64,000 nt of DNA from Glaciimonas sp. CA11.2 (GCF_034314045.1 NZ_JAVIWL010000001.1:3844001-3908000); one strand, 5' to 3'. Counted from the first letter of the stretch, positions 36,479 through 45,691 are shown. Numbers and translations: made by a program. Notes: generated by a model from the sequence alone, not told the origin.

Positions 36479-37578
36479 GATATTTATCGCGTCGGCGTCT
36501 AATGCAGATGGGTATCGGGGCAATATTGTTACCTTCCTATACATGGGCATCGGTATACCAGGACACCGGCACAACAGCGGCCAATTTCTCGAATGGCCAG
36601 CTTAAAGGTTTTGACATCGGACTCGCAGGTAGGCGCGGCGATGACCCTACATACTTCGACGCTTTGTCTAAAACCGGAGCAAACGTCGGGCGGGTTTTCT
36701 TCCCGTTTAAAAAATGCATGAGCTGCGATCAATGGGGGAGAAGCTCCGGCGATATTGCAGCACTTCAACGGATTTTAAATTGGTGCCACGCACGCGACAT
36801 AAAGATGGTTGTTGCTGGCGATTTTGAGGGAAGTGAACAACCATCGTTTTGGCACAATGATTCTTTGCGGAATAGTTTTGTTGAAAATTGGAAATGGTTT
36901 GCGAGGACCTTTCAGAATCATCCTGCTATAGCAGGGCTAGATCTAATGAACGAACCTAATCCACCATGGCCAAGTGGCAGGGTGGAAGATGCTCACGCGC
37001 TTTGGCGACCTCTGGCAGGACAAGCTATCGCAGGAATACGTGAGTCGGGTGTGACATTGCCGATTATTTATGAAGGCGTGGGCGGTGGACAGGCAATCGG
37101 ACTACGCGATTTTTTACCGTTTAGCGATCGTCAGGTGGTGTACAGCATTCACGTTTACTCGCCCCACGCTATCACGCATCAACATGTCGGTCCTGCATGG
37201 ACGCAAACTATTCCTTATCCGGCAGGGATTGAATGGAAAGTGGGTGATGTGGTCACCGGTGTTGGAGCGTGGGATCGACGTCAGCTTGAACTTAGCTTGC
37301 GAGATGCGATCGCTTTTCAGCAATTGCATAAAGTGCCGATTTACGTAGGCGAATTTAGTTGCGTACGTTGGGCGCCAAACGGCTCAGCGACACGATATGT
37401 ATCAGATTGTTTGGCCCTCTTCAAGCAATTTGGCTGGTCATGGTCTTACCATGAATTTCGTGGATGGCCGGGATGGGATCCAGAGATTGCATCAGAAAAT
37501 AGTTCAAACACCGTTCGTTCATGGGATGCACCCATTAACACGTTATTACTCAAAGAGTTGGCTGGCAATAAGCGATGA
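36475..37578 (+). CDS. Glycoside hydrolase family 5 (cellulase-like), secreted
   Basis: A 367-residue enzyme. The N-terminus MRYLSRRRLMQMGIGAILLPSYTWAS carries an RR motif followed by a hydrophobic stretch and is Tat-like or Sec-like. The catalytic residues of clan GH-A are visible: acid/base Glu160 in GLDLMNEPNPPW and nucleophile Glu293 in VPIYVGEFSC. It should cut beta-glucan or beta-mannan type linkages, perhaps trimming or releasing its own EPS in the periplasm. It overlaps the polymerase gene, which supports a role in the same pathway. Confidence 0.88.
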   Translation: MRYLSRRRLMQMGIGAILLPSYTWASVYQDTGTTAANFSNGQLKGFDIGLAGRRGDDPTYFDALSKTGANVGRVFFPFKKCMSCDQWGRSSGDIAALQRILNWCHARDIKMVVAGDFEGSEQPSFWHNDSLRNSFVENWKWFARTFQNHPAIAGLDLMNEPNPPWPSGRVEDAHALWRPLAGQAIAGIRESGVTLPIIYEGVGGGQAIGLRDFLPFSDRQVVYSIHVYSPHAITHQHVGPAWTQTIPYPAGIEWKVGDVVTGVGAWDRRQLELSLRDAIAFQQLHKVPIYVGEFSCVRWAPNGSATRYVSDCLALFKQFGWSWSYHEFRGWPGWDPEIASENSSNTVRSWDAPINTLLLKELAGNKR

Positions 37579-37686
37579 AATCAGTATTTATTTGAAACAT
37601 GACATCTTGCCTATGGCTATTTTTTCGTTAGCGTAGCTTTATATAAAAAAGGTTGTGGATATTTACCACCCTACAAAGGTATCAAT

Positions 37687-38577
37687 ATGACTAACATTCG
37701 CTTTTCCATTGCAACTCCTACACGTAATTCGCTAGATAAACTTAAGCGTTGCGTAGGATCTGTTCGCGGTCAGCGCGGCGTGGCGCTTGAGCATCTATTG
37801 CAAGATGCCGAATCCTCCGATGGCACACCTGCATGGTTGCTTGAACAGGCTGGTTTACAAGCTGTTAGTGAGGCGGATAGCGGAATGTACGATGCCATTA
37901 ATCGTTCTTGGGAGCGCGCTAAGGGCGAGTTTTTGTCTTGGTTAAATTCTGATGAACAATATCTGCCCGGTACGTTAGCGTTGGTACAAACGTATTTCGA
38001 TGCACATCCCGAGGTGGATGTCGTGTTCGGAGATTACATCGTTGCCGATTCTCAAGGGCGTCCGGTTGCGTTACGGCGCGAAATACCTTTCCGGCATACT
38101 TATGTGGCTAACGACTTTCTCAATATGCAATCAGCGACAATTTTTTTTCGTCGCAAACTATGGGATAGTGGTTTGCTTCGGCTTGATAGTCGATACCGCT
38201 ATGCTGCGGATAAAGATCTTATTCTGCGTATTGCTGCATCCGGCGCGGTAATTCGACATATCCCGGAATATTTGGCGATATTTGGTATCGATGGAACCAA
38301 TCTAAGTACGCATCCGGAGATGGCGCTAGAGGCTGAAAAAATTAGATTGGCATTCGGTGCACTGCGGAATAAATCACTGCGAAAAATTGTTATGGTCGGG
38401 CGTCGTATTGAGCGTTTTTTAAGCGGAAGCTATGGTTCACGCAATATTGTTTACCATTACGCAATCGACGAATCACCACTTTATATGGAGATTGTGGGGA
38501 CTAAGCTCGGTGGACGTTATAACCTCTCTGACGTAGTAGGGGCTGCAGATTCCATGCGGCCTTTGGAGCTATTGTGA
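37687..38577 (+). CDS. Glycosyltransferase family 2
   Basis: A 296-residue GT-A enzyme: FSIATPTRNSLDKLKRCVGSV (start of the fold), LLQDAESSDGTPAW, EADSGMYDAINRSWERAKGEFLSWLNSDEQY (with the GMYDAINRG-like acceptor/metal region and an SDE in place of DxD). It adds one sugar to the lipid-linked repeat. Family members often transfer fucose, galactose or glucose-type residues, but the donor is not predictable. A 4-base overlap (GTGA) links it to the next gene. Confidence 0.9.
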   Translation: MTNIRFSIATPTRNSLDKLKRCVGSVRGQRGVALEHLLQDAESSDGTPAWLLEQAGLQAVSEADSGMYDAINRSWERAKGEFLSWLNSDEQYLPGTLALVQTYFDAHPEVDVVFGDYIVADSQGRPVALRREIPFRHTYVANDFLNMQSATIFFRRKLWDSGLLRLDSRYRYAADKDLILRIAASGAVIRHIPEYLAIFGIDGTNLSTHPEMALEAEKIRLAFGALRNKSLRKIVMVGRRIERFLSGSYGSRNIVYHYAIDESPLYMEIVGTKLGGRYNLSDVVGAADSMRPLELL

Positions 38578-39785
38578 GCAAGGAGAATCTACCGTTAGAG
38601 GGTAAATTAATCGCCTTCTTCCATCAGTCTTCGGATATGTACGGGTCCGATAAGGTTTTACTTTATCTCGCTGAAGGGGTGCTAAGACTTGGCGGGAAAC
38701 CGGTGGTATTGGTACCAAACGCTGGTCCATTAACTTGCGAATTTACACTCCGGAATATTGAATTCCATATTCTCCCTATGCTCAAGATTACCCGTGCAAG
38801 ACTCAGTCTTAAAGGACTGTTCGGGCTATTGTGCGAATTATGCATTGCTCTGCCAGCATATGACCGAATATTTGGATCGCGCCATGTCGATCTCGTTCAT
38901 TCAAACACGCTAGCTGTTCTGGGTGGGGCGCTCTGGTCGCGTCGTCGAGGCATCCCGCATCTTTGGCATGTGCACGAAATCATCGAACATCCTCGAATAG
39001 CTGCGTACACTTTTCCTTTGCTACTAAGAATTTTTGCTGATCAGGTGGTCTGTAATTCCAATGCAACTTACCATTGGTTGCTAGGTGTGCAATCAGGATT
39101 AAAAAAGAAGATGCGAGTGATCTGGAACGGTGTGCACGGGCCACGTCATATGGAGCAAGACTGCGTTGAGCAAATCTATCGCAGGTTTAGACCGGCGGGA
39201 AGTCAGCTCGCGATTGGGTTGGTGGGTAGGATCAATCGCTGGAAAGGGCATGGCTTACTGTTGAATGCGATTGAATTGCTTCACAAGAGAGGGGTGGGTA
39301 ATTTCTCTGTGGTTTTCATGGGAAGCCCACCGCCGGGTCAGGAAAATTTTGAGGTTGAGTTAAAACAGCGAATCGCTCAATCACCTTTGCGGGATCATAT
39401 CGTTGTAGAGGGTTTCTCATCAGAAATTTGGCCTGCTTATGCCGCGCTTGATATTGTCTGTGTACCCTCCACTGAACCAGAACCTTTTGGTTTGGTGGCG
39501 GTGGAAGCAATGGCTGCGGAGAAGCCGCTAGTTGTTTCTCGGTTTGGTGGACTTATTGAAATCGTTGTTGACGGTATAACTGGTCTAACCTTCAATCCCG
39601 GCGACGCTACCTCGCTGGCAGCAGAGTTAGAAAAATTATTAACTGATGCTGCTCTGCGCCGACGTCTCGGGCGGGCCGGTAAAGAAAGATTTGACTCCGA
39701 ATTTTCAGTTGAAAAAATGCAAATCCAATTTTCAGAAATTTTTGAATCAATGATAAGCGACCATTCTCATGGAATGAACCTTTAA
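38574..39785 (+). CDS. Glycosyltransferase family 4
   Basis: A 403-residue GT-B enzyme with N-terminal FHQSSDMYGSDKVLLYLAEG, LVHSNTLAVLGG, and HLWHVHEI, and C-terminal GLVGRINRWKGHGLLL and PSTEPEPFGLVAVEAMAAEKPLVVSRFGGLIEIV (the EPFG-x7-E nucleotide-sugar site). It starts with GTG overlapping the GT2 stop. It is a clear relative of the gene at 39944-41116 (shared xGSDxxLL, SNTxAVxGGAL, and W-V-H/R-EI motifs), so the pair likely arose by duplication. A terminator-like hairpin follows. Confidence 0.92.
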   Translation: MSKENLPLEGKLIAFFHQSSDMYGSDKVLLYLAEGVLRLGGKPVVLVPNAGPLTCEFTLRNIEFHILPMLKITRARLSLKGLFGLLCELCIALPAYDRIFGSRHVDLVHSNTLAVLGGALWSRRRGIPHLWHVHEIIEHPRIAAYTFPLLLRIFADQVVCNSNATYHWLLGVQSGLKKKMRVIWNGVHGPRHMEQDCVEQIYRRFRPAGSQLAIGLVGRINRWKGHGLLLNAIELLHKRGVGNFSVVFMGSPPPGQENFEVELKQRIAQSPLRDHIVVEGFSSEIWPAYAALDIVCVPSTEPEPFGLVAVEAMAAEKPLVVSRFGGLIEIVVDGITGLTFNPGDATSLAAELEKLLTDAALRRRLGRAGKERFDSEFSVEKMQIQFSEIFESMISDHSHGMNL

Positions 39786-39786
39786 A

Positions 39787-39834
39787 GTATCAAGATACTG
39801 ACACCCTTCTATCAATGAGGAGGTGTATTTTTTT
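39787..39834 (+). terminator. Hairpins and T run after the GT4 gene
   Basis: A short palindrome AGTATC-AA-GATACT (39786-39799) is followed by ACACC (39801-39805) pairing with GGTGT (39822-39826), then ATTTTTTT (39827-39834). It resembles an intrinsic terminator with an imperfect upper stem; some read-through to the next glycosyltransferases is likely. Confidence 0.5.
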
Positions 39835-39943
39835 GGCATAGCATAAAAAAATATTTCTTTCAGGTAGGAATATTAAAGAGGCAGCTTGGTAGCACTTGTC
39901 GTCTGGCAGGCACTCAAATTGGCGTTAGGGCTAATGCAACTAA

Positions 39944-41116
39944 ATGGAATTCCAAGAAAAATTTTTACGCATATTGATCGTCCATTCATCTGCCGAACTT
40001 TATGGATCGGATCGTTCGCTACTGGATTTTGTGCGGAGCCGTAGTTCGGGCATGGAAGTCACCGTGGCGCTGCCAGAATACGGCATTTTGGTGCCCAAAT
40101 TGGAAAGCGCCGGAGCGACCGTTATTGTGGGAGAAGTATGCAAAATCGAGCGCACGATGCTATCCGTGCCGGGTCTATTCAGGATTGCCTTGAGCTTAGT
40201 GCGCGCAGTCTTTTTTTTGAGTAAAGCACAGCGTAAAAGTAGTTTTAATCTTGTGTACTCCAATACCGTTGCAGTCTTTGGTGGCGCTCTTTGTGCGCGT
40301 TTATGGAGGGTTCCACATATATGGCATGTACGCGAAATTTTTAGTGGTTCGAAAGCGATCACCTTAGGATTTCGTCATCTTGTAGCAAAGCTCTCTTCGA
40401 CGGTTGTTTGCAACTCAACGCATACCCGTGATTGGATATATGTCACGGGCGACGTAGAAAAGTATCTTGTGATTTGGAACGGCTATGACGCTCCAAAGGT
40501 TAACGTTGATCGCCATGCTGAGCGCGTCTCTTTGGGGGCAAGCGGACACGACGTTCTGTTCGTGCTAGTAGGTCGTATTAATGCGTGGAAAGGTCAGCAA
40601 CTCCTTGTTGAAGCATTTGCGAAACTGGTTGTCGGCACTGACTGTCGAGCTCGTCTGGCCATTGTCGGATCGGCACCTGTTGGGCAAGAACAGTACGAAC
40701 GGGATTTGGAGGCATGTATTTCTAAAGCAAATTGTTCCGATAAAGTGATCTTGATTCCGTATCACCCGGATATTGAACATGTATGGATTGCTGCCGATGT
40801 AGTGGTTGTGCCATCAACAAATCCCGAGCCTTTTGGTCGGGTCGCTATTGAGGCAATGGGTTTTGGTCGACCGGTAATTGCTGCGGCACATGGCGGATTG
40901 GTGGAGATCGTTGTCGACGGTGAGACCGGTTGCTTGGTTACGCCCTGTGACGTGAGTGCCCTTGCTGCTGCGATGTTTAGAATGATGAGCGATACGGATT
41001 TGCGGCTTCGGATGGGGGCCGCTGGCCGTGCCCGGCAGACAGCGCTGTTTTCTTTAGAAGGCTATGCGACGCAACTAAATGAAGTGATGCGGACAGCATC
41101 GAGTAAGCATAGTTAA
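39944..41116 (+). CDS. Glycosyltransferase family 4 (paralogue of the preceding one)
   Basis: A 390-residue GT-B enzyme: ILIVHSSAELYGSDRSLLDFV, VYSNTVAVFGGAL, HIWHVREIF, FVLVGRINAWKGQQLLV, and PSTNPEPFGRVAIEAMGFGRPVIAAAHGGLVEIV. It shares motif layout with the gene at 38574-39785. Both may act on the same repeat unit with related sugar donors. It starts with ATG 39944; the nearest AGGG is 14 bases away, so start choice is moderate. Confidence 0.92.
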   Translation: MEFQEKFLRILIVHSSAELYGSDRSLLDFVRSRSSGMEVTVALPEYGILVPKLESAGATVIVGEVCKIERTMLSVPGLFRIALSLVRAVFFLSKAQRKSSFNLVYSNTVAVFGGALCARLWRVPHIWHVREIFSGSKAITLGFRHLVAKLSSTVVCNSTHTRDWIYVTGDVEKYLVIWNGYDAPKVNVDRHAERVSLGASGHDVLFVLVGRINAWKGQQLLVEAFAKLVVGTDCRARLAIVGSAPVGQEQYERDLEACISKANCSDKVILIPYHPDIEHVWIAADVVVVPSTNPEPFGRVAIEAMGFGRPVIAAAHGGLVEIVVDGETGCLVTPCDVSALAAAMFRMMSDTDLRLRMGAAGRARQTALFSLEGYATQLNEVMRTASSKHS

Positions 41117-41148
41117 AGAATTATAAAATTTTTTTGGGAGTAAAAATT

Positions 41149-42333
41149 GTGAATAGTTTGGTTCGAACCTTACGTATCCTTGGCACGCGTGGGATACCTG
41201 CTGCGCACGGCGGATTTGAAACTTTTGCGGAACACTTGGCACTTTATTTAGTGGCGCAAGGTTGGCGGGTCATCGTGTATTGCCAGGAAGATGGCGCTGG
41301 TATGCTGTTTGAAGATACCTGGCAGGGCGTCGAGCGTGTGCGTATTCCCGTGTCACAAACCGGATCTAAGGGCACAATGCTTTTTGACTGGAAGGCCACG
41401 ACGCATGCAGCTAAGTTTGGCGATTTATGTCTGACGCTTGGCTATAACACGGCAATATTTTGTGCGCTGTTGCGGATCAAAGAGGTTCCTAACCTGATCA
41501 ATATGGACGGTATTGAATGGTCGCGGGTCAAGTGGGGCAGGTGCGCCAAAGTTTGGTTTTGGATGAATGACTGGGTTGGCTGCTGGCTAGGCAACCATTT
41601 GGTGGCGGATCACCCACAGATTAAGGCACACTTGCAATCGCGTGTGGCGGCCAATAAAATCACCACGATACCTTATGGTGCGGATAGCGTGACCACCGCA
41701 CCGCTTGGGCCCGTCCATGCATTGGGGTTGGAGGCTGGCCGATATTTGACTGTCATTGCCCGAGGGGAGCCTGAAAATTCTATTTTGGAAGTGGTGCAGG
41801 GTTTCTCTGCGAAACCACGCGGTTATCAATTAGTCGTGCTGGGTAATTACAAACAAGATAATGCTTATCATCGCTCGGTCATGAATGCTGCCAGCGACGA
41901 AGTGCGGTTCGTCGGCGCTATTTACGATAAGGCTGTGGTCCAGGCATTACGTTTTCATAGCGCTGCATACGTACACGGACATCAAGTGGGTGGAACCAAT
42001 CCTTCATTGGTTGAGGCGATGGGGGCAGGCAATCCAGTGATTGCGCATGACAATCGTTTTAATCGTTGGGTCGCTGGCGATGGCGCGGTATATTTTAATG
42101 GAGCAGTTGATTTTGCTCGTGCTATGGATACGCTCCTTGCGAATTCAGCGACTCTTGCGGATTTGCGGCAACACGGACAACGTCGTTTTCAGGACGCGTT
42201 CACCTGGCCAGACGTATTGAAGCAATACGAGGTATTGCTTGAACGGTATCTGCCAATTGGTGACACTGCACAAAAAGATATTTCTCAAAAGCTTAACCCG
42301 GAATTTCTTAGCCAAAGTGAGAATCCATCTTAG
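41149..42333 (+). CDS. DUF1972-type glycosyltransferase (GT4)
   Basis: A 394-residue GT-B enzyme with the DUF1972 N-terminus: LRILGTRGIPAAHGGFETFAEHLA, then NMDGIEWSRVKWG, and the C-terminal GGTNPSLVEAMGAGNPVIAHDN. Members are often rhamnosyl- or related deoxysugar transferases, so fucosyl transfer is possible here (inference). A GTG start at 41149 is chosen because TGGGAG (41134-41139) lies at good distance upstream; the upstream TTG at 41134 would overlap that signal. Confidence 0.9.
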   Translation: MNSLVRTLRILGTRGIPAAHGGFETFAEHLALYLVAQGWRVIVYCQEDGAGMLFEDTWQGVERVRIPVSQTGSKGTMLFDWKATTHAAKFGDLCLTLGYNTAIFCALLRIKEVPNLINMDGIEWSRVKWGRCAKVWFWMNDWVGCWLGNHLVADHPQIKAHLQSRVAANKITTIPYGADSVTTAPLGPVHALGLEAGRYLTVIARGEPENSILEVVQGFSAKPRGYQLVVLGNYKQDNAYHRSVMNAASDEVRFVGAIYDKAVVQALRFHSAAYVHGHQVGGTNPSLVEAMGAGNPVIAHDNRFNRWVAGDGAVYFNGAVDFARAMDTLLANSATLADLRQHGQRRFQDAFTWPDVLKQYEVLLERYLPIGDTAQKDISQKLNPEFLSQSENPS

Positions 42334-42623
42334 ACATTTTTCAAGACTCTTTTAGAAAATGAATCTTTTTATTTTAGTCGAAGTTTGAATTACATCTTTA
42401 TGGGCTATTACCATTCACCGCGCCCTTTTCGTTCTAACCCATTGTGTATATTTGTAACTATTAAGCAGGCGATAAGGGGCGCGGCGATGACGAGTAAAGC
42501 AGGCACGCATTTGTCAAGAAGCCTGGATCAATAAGTGGTCACTTCTTTAATGAGTCGGACTGCGTAGTTCTAAAGAAAATTCCCTTGATACCTGAAATTG
42601 AACACCCCCAACAAGGCAAACGT

Positions 42624-43706
42624 ATGGCCATTAACGAACAAAATGTACGCGACGAAAATTTGCAAATTCTCCGGTTTGTAGCAGCTGCTTTAGTTTTGGT
42701 CACGCACATCACATTTTACATTCATGATCGGATAAATCTTGGATCAGGCGTATGGCATGGAGGAGAGTCGGGTGTCCCAATATTTTTCGTCATTAGCGGG
42801 TTCGTAATGTATTTGTCGGGGCAAAAACTTTCAAAAAATGCAGACGGCGCGAAACGATTTCTTCGTAGACGTATAGCGCGTGTTTTCCCCCTTTACTGGC
42901 TTATCACCACCCTAAAAGTAACGATAGCATTGATTATCCCAGCGCTCATACTTCACAATCGCCCAGATCTGCTCAGTGTTATAGGTTCCTATGTTTTGTT
43001 CCCTATGCTCAATGCTGTCGGTGAGGTACGACCGATTCATGGCGTTGCGTGGACGTTACTGCATGAAATGTTGTTTTATTATGTGTTTGCTTTATCTTTG
43101 TTTCTGCGTCAGCCAACTTTTGTTTTTACCTCACTCATCATTGTTGGAATGTCGGTAATTGGCCTCTTTGTCCGCGCTGAGTCGGCTTTAGCTCAGGTTT
43201 GTTTTAATACTATAAATTTGATGTTTGTATCCGGGATGGCGCTGGCCTTGGGGTACTCAAAGGGATTTCGGCTTCCGAAGGGTTTGGCATTGACGCTTCT
43301 TGGTCTCGGCCTAGCAATACTGCTCATCCCATATGTGCGAGACTTGAGGCATTATTTTGTCGGGGATTTTCACGTCGAAGGCGTGATGATCGTTGCAGCC
43401 TTGTTATCGATAAAAATGTCAATATTTCCAAATTTTAAAAAGCTGCTGGTTCAACTCGGTGATAGTTCGTATTCGCTCTATATGATTCATCCAATTTTAG
43501 CACCAGCAATCTGTGTGATATTACTGAAGTTTTATATTCAATCGGCATACCTGATTTTGCCAATCGCGTTTGTGTCATGTGTCTGTATCGCGCATTTTGT
43601 TTACCGCTATATTGAGACTCCTTTAAACACGAGGATGCGGAATTTTTTAGAAAAAATATTCACATCTGATACCCCGATACACATAGCGAATAAGAAATTA
43701 CCATGA
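42624..43706 (+). CDS. Acyltransferase family 3 (OafA/WcaF-like membrane acyltransferase)
   Basis: A 360-residue membrane protein with about 10 hydrophobic segments: NLQILRFVAAALVLVTHITFYI (with the essential His), FFVISGFVMYLSG, FLRRRIARVFPLYWL, and HGVAWTLLHEMLFYYVFAL. These are hallmarks of AT3 acyltransferases, which move acetyl or other acyl groups onto extracellular sugars. ATG 42624 is preferred (AAGG upstream, and NLQILRFVAA close behind). It overlaps the SGNH hydrolase gene by four bases, so acylation and de-acylation or a two-part transfer may be linked. Confidence 0.9.
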   Translation: MAINEQNVRDENLQILRFVAAALVLVTHITFYIHDRINLGSGVWHGGESGVPIFFVISGFVMYLSGQKLSKNADGAKRFLRRRIARVFPLYWLITTLKVTIALIIPALILHNRPDLLSVIGSYVLFPMLNAVGEVRPIHGVAWTLLHEMLFYYVFALSLFLRQPTFVFTSLIIVGMSVIGLFVRAESALAQVCFNTINLMFVSGMALALGYSKGFRLPKGLALTLLGLGLAILLIPYVRDLRHYFVGDFHVEGVMIVAALLSIKMSIFPNFKKLLVQLGDSSYSLYMIHPILAPAICVILLKFYIQSAYLILPIAFVSCVCIAHFVYRYIETPLNTRMRNFLEKIFTSDTPIHIANKKLP

Positions 43707-44419
43707 ATTTCACGATATTTAAAACGGTAGTCTGTTTGTTTCTCTGGAGCTTTATAACGTCGCCTATCTTGGTTCGTGCGAATGAATGTGCTGCACAATC
43801 TAAATGTATTTTTGTGATCGGAAATTCGATTACGCAGCATGGCCCGTCTCCGGAGATTAGCTGGACTGGGAATTGGGGTATGGCGGCTACTTCGAGTGAC
43901 AATGATTATGTGTCGCAAGTACTTAAGCTGTTGAAGAAAAATTCAGGTCACGATTTGTGGACTGCAGATCGACAAAGTTCTAATGTACTTGAAACTACCC
44001 CGGAAAAATTTACGTTAAGTTATTCATCAGTTAAGTTGTCGCAAAAAGCTGATATTGTGATTGTTGCTTTAGGTGATAATTTCACACCTAACTCTAATAA
44101 TTTAGCCACTTTCTCTAGTGCATATTTAAAGACACTTTTCTCCTTACGTCCTATAAAAGGTGTACTGGTATGTGTTGGTACATGGTGGAGTTCCGCAGTA
44201 AAAGATAAAATTATCCAAGACAGTTGCCTTAGTGCCGGGGGCACCTACGTTGATATAACAGGATTGTCAAAATCTCCGGATAACGTGGCTGGTAATCAGC
44301 AGAGTATAAGCAATAAAGGTGTTGCCGCACATCCGGGCGATCTGGGAATGGCCGCTATTGCCGAGCGCATATTCAAATCGATTCAGCGTCAATTGATTGA
44401 TAGCAAACTGATTCAGTAG
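43703..44419 (+). CDS. SGNH/GDSL hydrolase, secreted
   Basis: A 238-residue protein with a signal peptide (TVVCLFLWSFITSPILVRA) and SGNH blocks: FVIGNSITQHGP (Ser42), VALGDNFTP (block III-like GxN), and AAHPGDLGM (His210). The usual Asp three residues before the catalytic His is not seen, so the triad may be a dyad or use another acid. It may be a periplasmic esterase that acts on acylated EPS. Start ATG overlaps the acyltransferase stop. Confidence 0.82.
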   Translation: MNFTIFKTVVCLFLWSFITSPILVRANECAAQSKCIFVIGNSITQHGPSPEISWTGNWGMAATSSDNDYVSQVLKLLKKNSGHDLWTADRQSSNVLETTPEKFTLSYSSVKLSQKADIVIVALGDNFTPNSNNLATFSSAYLKTLFSLRPIKGVLVCVGTWWSSAVKDKIIQDSCLSAGGTYVDITGLSKSPDNVAGNQQSISNKGVAAHPGDLGMAAIAERIFKSIQRQLIDSKLIQ

Positions 44420-44590
44420 ATTGAATACTAGTGGGAGACTTCTGGTCAATCTTCTTGCGGAGAAGTTTCTTCTGGCGCGTTCTGCGCAGGAAGCTTTTAT
44501 CCGAATAATCGGCGCATATGAGAGAACGGGCCGTAACGGAGCACGTCTTTCGTATTAACGGCGCCGATCAAAGTGATGGAGGCGATATAA

Positions 44591-44674
44591 ATGAGATTAC
44601 AAAAATTGACCATGATGCTGACAGTTTTATCGTCTCTATCTTTGCACGGGTCTATTTCTACTGGGAAATATTAG
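44591..44674 (+). CDS. Possible micro-ORF with signal-like peptide
   Basis: 27 codons, with GGAGG at 44578-44582 spaced 8 bases from the ATG. The peptide is MRLQKLTMMLTVLSSLSLHG followed by a short polar tail, and looks like an N-terminal signal sequence only. It may be the remnant of a truncated secreted protein gene or a small membrane peptide. It overlaps the end of the convergent PAP2 gene by 4 bases. Confidence 0.3.
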   Translation: MRLQKLTMMLTVLSSLSLHGSISTGKY

Positions 44675-45306
44675 TCCGGTTCTGATACGCAACAGTGACT
44701 TTCGCCTGAGTAGCCCCGTTCGAAAGGTTTGTAATGTCCAGAAATCGATAAGGAAATGGCATTCAGCCATCGATCTGTCGGTGCTGGCTTTGCCATCGGC
44801 GCGGGAATCAAAACAATCAGACTCAGTGCAATTAACCAACGATGCAAGATTGGTTTAGGTAGAGTGCTTGAAATCCAAATAAAGCCGACACTGACGAATG
44901 CGCCCAGAATACAGCCGCTGACAACCTCTGAGACAGAATGCACCTGCACAGCCAGCCGTGATATGCCGATTAACACGCCTAAAGCGATTCCGAGCACCAC
45001 GCCAAGAGTTCGTACAGTGGGAGATGATTTTTGCAACAATAAATAAAACAGTACTGGCATGACCGCGGTAGTTCGCATGGCATGTCCACTGAACCCAGTG
45101 AAATCAAGTGCCTGAATGCCGATACCCCATCCGATAAAAGCGATTTTTGTTGCTGCAACGAGTGTCAAGCCCAGGGCGAATAGCAGGCACCACCAGAAAG
45201 CCATGCGCCAGGCGCGCCCGCACGCTAACCAAACTGTGCAGGCCGCTGCAAGTGGAAGCATCACTGTGGTATCGGCAAGTCTGGTAATACTCATCCATGG
45301 AAACAT
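44671..45306 (-). CDS. PAP2-family membrane phosphatase
   Basis: A 211-residue protein with several hydrophobic helices and PAP2 motifs: FTGFSGHAMRTTAV (PSGH-like motif 2) and GISRLAVQVHSVSEVVSG (SRxxxxxHxxxE/D motif 3). The usual KxxxxxxRP motif 1 is not clear. PAP2 enzymes remove phosphate from lipid pyrophosphates; in an EPS locus, recycling of undecaprenyl pyrophosphate is a likely role. It is on the minus strand, convergent with the SGNH gene. Confidence 0.85.
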   Translation of the reverse strand: MFPWMSITRLADTTVMLPLAAACTVWLACGRAWRMAFWWCLLFALGLTLVAATKIAFIGWGIGIQALDFTGFSGHAMRTTAVMPVLFYLLLQKSSPTVRTLGVVLGIALGVLIGISRLAVQVHSVSEVVSGCILGAFVSVGFIWISSTLPKPILHRWLIALSLIVLIPAPMAKPAPTDRWLNAISLSISGHYKPFERGYSGESHCCVSEPD

Positions 45307-45470
45307 AAATAGGCGCAGCGTTAGTCACCGCGATCTGGTCAGTAAATTTTACGCGTTGATGAATCACTTGAACTGCCTCATCCGGTGCGTAAGTATACCG
45401 TTTTAATTGATGTCGGCGAGCAAGAGGAGTAAATATTGCAAGCAACTGTTTGTCGACAAAAAATCTACAC
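45307..45470. other. Upstream region of PAP2 gene and of the 45.5-kb island
   Basis: About 165 bases without a gene. It should hold the PAP2 promoter on the minus strand; nothing distinctive was identified. GGTCAGTAA at about 45338 is a partial match to the conserved arm but lacks partner and -10. Confidence 0.4.
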
Positions 45471-45500
45471 TTCACAGAAGTCACAGTGATGCTTTATACT
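45471..45500 (+). promoter_or_regulatory. Predicted sigma-70 promoter of the island
   Basis: TTCACA (45471-45476, 5 of 6 to consensus), an 18-base spacer, and TATACT (45495-45500). The predicted start is near 45507, in front of the hairpin/terminator and the folded element. Confidence 0.5.
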
Positions 45501-45559
45501 CTTTTCGTCCCTGAAAAAAAAGGGAACTGGTTTGACAGCCTGAATACACAAAAGCGCAC

Positions 45560-45582
45560 AAACGGCGCAAAGCCGTTTTTTT
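45560..45582 (+). terminator. Intrinsic terminator within the island leader
   Basis: AAACGGC (45560-45566), a 5-base loop, GCCGTTT (45572-45578) and a T run to 45582. A perfect 7-bp stem followed by Ts. Together with the promoter it would make an RNA of about 75 bases, or act as an attenuator for the downstream ORFs. Confidence 0.7.
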
Positions 45583-45611
45583 ACGTGTGTCTGTCTTCGT
45601 CCGTTCTCAAT

Positions 45612-45691
45612 GGGCGGCGGTGACAGGGAAGCCTTCGGGCTTGCTGGTTTGCTTTTGTGTGCCAGTCTGTCAACCCTGCCATTCGCCGCCC
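45612..45691 (+). ncRNA. Predicted structured RNA element (three-way junction, c4-like?)
   Basis: Outer stem GGGCGGCG (45612-45619) with CGCCGCCC (45684-45691), continued by CAGGG (45624-45628) with CCCTG (45674-45678). Inside are AAGCC-TTCG-GGCTT (45629-45642, a UUCG tetraloop) and CTGG/CCAG (45644-45647, 45662-45665). CTGTCAA (45667-45673) left single-stranded is complementary to TTGACAG at 45532-45538 and at 45699-45705; the latter is just before GAGGGG. The shape and the placement upstream of small phage-type ORFs recall phage c4 antisense RNAs; that link is inferred and needs a covariance-model search. Confidence 0.5.
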
